A stretch of 46,331 nt of DNA, taken from contig JADLBW010000080.1 of NCBI GenBank assembly GCA_020847515.1, forward strand, positions 1 to 46,331. Reading direction: 5' to 3'. Of this stretch, positions 43,857 to 46,331 are shown one piece after another. Made by a program: the position numbers and the translations under genes. Every line of letters begins with the position of its first letter. Within the stretch, counting starts at the first letter, position 1. The notes under the pieces are model-generated. The model worked only from the letters and a program-made list of their open reading frames with translations. It ran no database searches and had not been told where the DNA came from. Origin of the DNA: Pirellulales bacterium. Lineage in GTDB: Bacteria; Planctomycetota; Planctomycetia; Pirellulales; Lacipirellulaceae.

Positions 43857-45131
43857 ATGACTAAGCAAGCAATCCTGATGTCCTCCGACAAGCCAGCCGT
43901 TCGGCCGGTCGACTCCGATTCCATCCCTGACGCGCTGAAGGACCTGACCCGCTGGGTCGGCTGGCGCTGGACCAACCGCAACGGGCGCTGGGGCAAGCTG
44001 CCGATCAACGTCCGCACTTGCGGCAACGCCAGCAGCACCAACCCGGCGACCTGGACAACGTTCGCCGAGGCGATCGACGCGGAATGCGATGGCGTCGGCG
44101 TCGTTCTGGGCGATGGCCTGGCCGGCGTCGACTTGGATGATTGCCGTCGCGATGGCGAACTGACGCCGCTGGCGCGGTCTATTGTCGCGAGGCTCGCCAC
44201 CTATACGGAGGTCAGCCCGACCGGCACGGGCGTCAAGCTGCTATGTTTTGCTGAACTGCCCGGCAGGGGTTCCAAGAGCGCGGCCGGCGACGTCGAGATG
44301 TACGACCACGGCAGATTTTTCGTTGTGACCGGTCAGCGAGTCGACGGCACGCCGGCTACTGTCGAGGATCGCCGCGCGGAGTTGGCGGCGGTCTGGCGGG
44401 AGTATATTGGCGCCAAGGCGTCTGTGGTGCCGACACTGGGCGGCAACGTCGACGCGGCGGCGCTAAACGATATGCTCCGCCACGTCGCCAAGCCGACGGA
44501 GAACGACGGTTCTAAGCGGCTGCTTTGCGTCGCCTGCCGTGCCGTGGAGCACGACCTGGCCGATGACGTTGCCATAGCGACGATCCGCGCCTACGAGGTC
44601 TCGCAGCCGTTTCCCGTGTCCTGGAGCGACAGCGACATTATTGCCCGCCTGCGAGACGCCGAGGCCAAGGCCGAGCGTGGCGCCGCGATGAGAATGATAG
44701 ATACGTCAGTCCGAGACCTGGCCATCATCACGCCGCGGGCATGGCGGGCGCTTCAACTGGCCAACCAGCCGGAGTTCCTGTTTCGTTACGCGGACGCCGC
44801 GTCACGGATTGAGCGAGGCGACCGCAATGACCTGCTGATTAAGCGGCTGAACGCCAGCCAGATGCGGCATCATCTGGCCGGCGCGGCCAAATGGATTAAG
44901 TACGAGAAGACTCGGCAAGTGTTCGTGGCGCCGCCGCGAGACGTCGTAGAGGACCGTCCTAGCGACCCCCGACCAGCCGCTGCCGATTTTAGATCGGATC
45001 ACCGAAACGCCCACGTTCGCGCCCGATGGATCGCTCCAGACAACCGCCGGCTACAACCCCGCAAGCCGGACATATTATGGAGCGACCGCCGAGCTGGCGA
45101 TACCCGACGTGCCAGAGCGGCCGACGTCTGA
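43857..45131 (+). CDS. Prim-pol (NrS-1-like) N-terminal part of a frameshifted replication protein
   Basis: From ATG 43857 (ATG 43878 is an alternative) the frame encodes an archaeo-eukaryotic-type primase/polymerase: VDLD (D92, D94, metal ligands), EVSPTGTGVK and EMYDHGRFFVVTG. This order is seen in phage and element prim-pols of the NrS-1/ORF904 type, which start and extend DNA chains. After about residue 365 (PPRDVVED) the frame turns into an Arg-rich nonsense tail and stops at 45131. The family sequence instead continues in the +1 frame from about 44956 (VLATPDQPLPIL). A one-base insertion near 44950-44962 is therefore inferred. Confidence 0.8.
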   Translation: MTKQAILMSSDKPAVRPVDSDSIPDALKDLTRWVGWRWTNRNGRWGKLPINVRTCGNASSTNPATWTTFAEAIDAECDGVGVVLGDGLAGVDLDDCRRDGELTPLARSIVARLATYTEVSPTGTGVKLLCFAELPGRGSKSAAGDVEMYDHGRFFVVTGQRVDGTPATVEDRRAELAAVWREYIGAKASVVPTLGGNVDAAALNDMLRHVAKPTENDGSKRLLCVACRAVEHDLADDVAIATIRAYEVSQPFPVSWSDSDIIARLRDAEAKAERGAAMRMIDTSVRDLAIITPRAWRALQLANQPEFLFRYADAASRIERGDRNDLLIKRLNASQMRHHLAGAAKWIKYEKTRQVFVAPPRDVVEDRPSDPRPAAADFRSDHRNAHVRARWIAPDNRRLQPRKPDILWSDRRAGDTRRARAADV

Positions 45132-46164
45132 CGACGTGGCGGCGGCACGATCGCTGGTTGTCGATGAGTTGCTGGGCGATTTCCCTTGTATAGGCGACGC
45201 TGAGCGGGCGCACGCCGTGGCGCTGCTGCTCTTGCCGTTTGCCCGCGACCTGATCGCCGGCCCGACTCCGCTCCACCTGCTTGAGAAGCCGACGCCGGGG
45301 ACGGGGGCTACCCTGCTGGCGGACATGCTGGCCCTTCCGGCGATAGGGCGGCCCATTCCGGCCATGGTCGCGCCCCGAGACGATGAAGAATGGCGGAAAC
45401 TGATCACATCGAAGCTGCGCGTCGGATCGCCGTATATGTTCGCCGACAACCTCAAGCACCGGCTGGACTCCGCCGCGTTGGCCGGCGCTTTGACGGCCAC
45501 GGCGTGGGAGGACCGGATACTAGGCGTGTCCGACGTGGCCCGGCTGCCAGTCCGGTGCATTTGGCTGGCGACCGGCAACAATCCCGCCGTATCAAATGAA
45601 ATTGCCCGCCGGACGGTTCGCGTCCGGCTAGACTCCCGCACGGACCAGCCGCACCTACGTTCGGGCTTCCGGCATCCTAAGCTGCGCCAGTGGGCCGCCG
45701 AGAACCGCGGGCGACTGGTCTGGGCAGCGCTCACGCTAATCCGCGCTTGGATCGTCGCGGGCCGTCCCGCGGCGGCCGTTCAGCTCGGCATGTATGAGGA
45801 CTGGGCCGAGACGATGGGCGGCATTCTGGAGGTGGCGGGCGTTCCCGGCTTCCTGGAGAATCTGCAGGACTTCTATGCCGATTCCGACGCCGAGGGCGCC
45901 GAGTGGCGCGGCTTCTTGGGGGCATGGTGGACGAAGTTCGGCCAAACGTCCACGACGGTAAAACAACTCTGGCCGGTCGCCGCGGAAGACGGCAGTCTCT
46001 CGTTAGGGACCGGCTCAGCGCAAAGCCAGATCGTAACGCTGGGGAAAGTGCTGACCGAACGCCGCGACCGTGTTTTCGACTTGGACGACCGGCGGCTGAT
46101 GCTACGCCGCAGCAGCAAGCCGCGGCAGGGGAGTTACCAATGGTCCCTGGCGATAGCCGTTTAG
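44956..46164 (+). CDS. Helicase-like C-terminal part of the same frameshifted replication protein
   Basis: The +1 frame has no stop from 44950 to 46164 and carries a family-like continuation, VLATPDQPLPIL and so on, long before its first available start (GTG 45109, no ribosome-binding site). The P-loop-type domain has PTPGTGATLL where the Walker A Lys should be (Ala, codon 45307-45309), then DNL (Walker B-like), then ATAWEDRILGVSDVARLPVR and WLATGNNPAVSNEIARR (sensor-like). These match the helicase half of prim-pol/helicase proteins of planctomycete elements. With the Lys lost, ATP hydrolysis is doubtful. It ends directly at the iteron array. Confidence 0.75.
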   Translation, partial: VLATPDQPLPILDRITETPTFAPDGSLQTTAGYNPASRTYYGATAELAIPDVPERPTSDDVAAARSLVVDELLGDFPCIGDAERAHAVALLLLPFARDLIAGPTPLHLLEKPTPGTGATLLADMLALPAIGRPIPAMVAPRDDEEWRKLITSKLRVGSPYMFADNLKHRLDSAALAGALTATAWEDRILGVSDVARLPVRCIWLATGNNPAVSNEIARRTVRVRLDSRTDQPHLRSGFRHPKLRQWAAENRGRLVWAALTLIRAWIVAGRPAAAVQLGMYEDWAETMGGILEVAGVPGFLENLQDFYADSDAEGAEWRGFLGAWWTKFGQTSTTVKQLWPVAAEDGSLSLGTGSAQSQIVTLGKVLTERRDRVFDLDDRRLMLRRSSKPRQGSYQWSLAIAV

Positions 46165-46274
46165 GTGGGTCTCGTGGGTCTCGTGGGACTCTATACCCTC
46201 TTGTACTTTTTAATAAATACTGAAAGTGCGCTAGCGCTGGGGATATACAGACCCACGAGACCCACTAGACCCAC
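46165..46274. repeat. Inverted array of 3+3 nine-bp iterons around an AT-rich core: candidate replication origin
   Basis: Left units GTGGGTCTC (46165-46173), GTGGGTCTC (46174-46182) and GTGGGACTC (46183-46191) are contiguous. The right units are their reverse complements with variable first base: CAGACCCAC (46248-46256), GAGACCCAC (46257-46265), TAGACCCAC (46266-46274). The 56-bp spacer holds an AT-rich stretch (about 46201-46225) and a GCGCTAGCGC palindrome (about 46228-46237). It begins right after the prim-pol/helicase stop. Iterons flanking an AT-rich element next to the replication gene are the usual origin design. Confidence 0.6.
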
Positions 46275-46331
46275 AGTAACCGTTCACGCCCTGGGGAGCA
46301 GTGACGGCGCGGGTTGACCGGCGAGGCGCGC
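46275..46331. other. End of window, no feature seen
   Basis: 57 bp after the iterons; too short to call. A gene of the element may start beyond the edge. Confidence 0.5.

Noticed and set aside
44940-44965. Programmed +1 frameshift in the prim-pol/helicase gene
   Set aside because: There is no slow codon plus stop or prfB-like signal at the site, and the downstream helicase half also lacks its Walker A Lys, so mutation is more likely. Kept only as an alternative.
46165-46274. CRISPR array
   Set aside because: The units are 9 bp, contiguous and in inverted orientation, without unique spacers; no cas genes are present.

Overview
The window is GC-rich, densely coded DNA from a member of the Planctomycetota, most probably close to Pirellulales. 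This assignment is inferred from gene families: a DUF1559 pseudopilin-like protein with a companion lipoprotein, PEP-CTERM and dockerin-type exported proteins, two formylglycine sulfatases, DUF4091 proteins, and a planctomycete-type prim-pol/helicase element. No complete rRNA, tRNA or CRISPR array was found.

Layout. (1) 1-4378, minus strand: an electron-transfer operon of a cytochrome b-like membrane protein, a Mo-bisPGD oxidoreductase, a four-cluster ferredoxin subunit and the start of a Rieske-like protein that runs off the left edge. (2) 4805-6112, plus: a secreted protein with one CxxCH haem site, divergent from that operon. (3) 6665-9548, plus: two sulfatases of different subfamilies. 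(4) 9661-25717, minus: eight co-oriented genes for exported proteins. In transcription order they are a 1411-residue triple PEP-CTERM protein, a lipoprotein, a DUF1559 protein, two six-hairpin-glycosidase-like proteins, a TIM-barrel protein, a DUF4091 protein and a Tat-signal protein. (5) 25718-26366: a divergent control region with a perfect 15-bp palindrome. (6) 26367-40657, plus: a tightly packed operon with many start/stop overlaps. It encodes a ROK regulator, an enolase-superfamily enzyme, three amidohydrolases, a sodium/solute symporter, an NTF2-like protein, a creatininase-family hydrolase, a Gfo/Idh/MocA oxidoreductase, RidA, RraA, an exported deacetylase-like PEP-CTERM protein and a second DUF4091 protein. 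(7) 40658-46331: intergenic repeats, then a decayed integrated element. It holds the 3' end of an integrase gene, a thymidylate-synthase-like protein, a zinc-ribbon protein, a small unknown, a frameshifted prim-pol/helicase and an inverted iteron array that may be a replication origin.

How it may work together (inference): blocks 3-6 look like a divergent utilisation locus for a sulfated or modified polysaccharide. Exported enzymes would cut the polymer, the SSS symporter would import a product, and the enolase, amidohydrolases, creatininase-like enzyme, oxidoreductase, RidA and RraA would process an unusual sugar acid or lactone under ROK control.

The most unusual features are: the 1411-residue protein, which is three complete PEP-CTERM pre-proteins (signal peptide, passenger, PEP-CTERM tail) fused in frame without stops; an amidohydrolase that has lost nearly all its metal ligands beside two intact paralogues; and the 3+3 inverted iteron array directly after the prim-pol/helicase gene.
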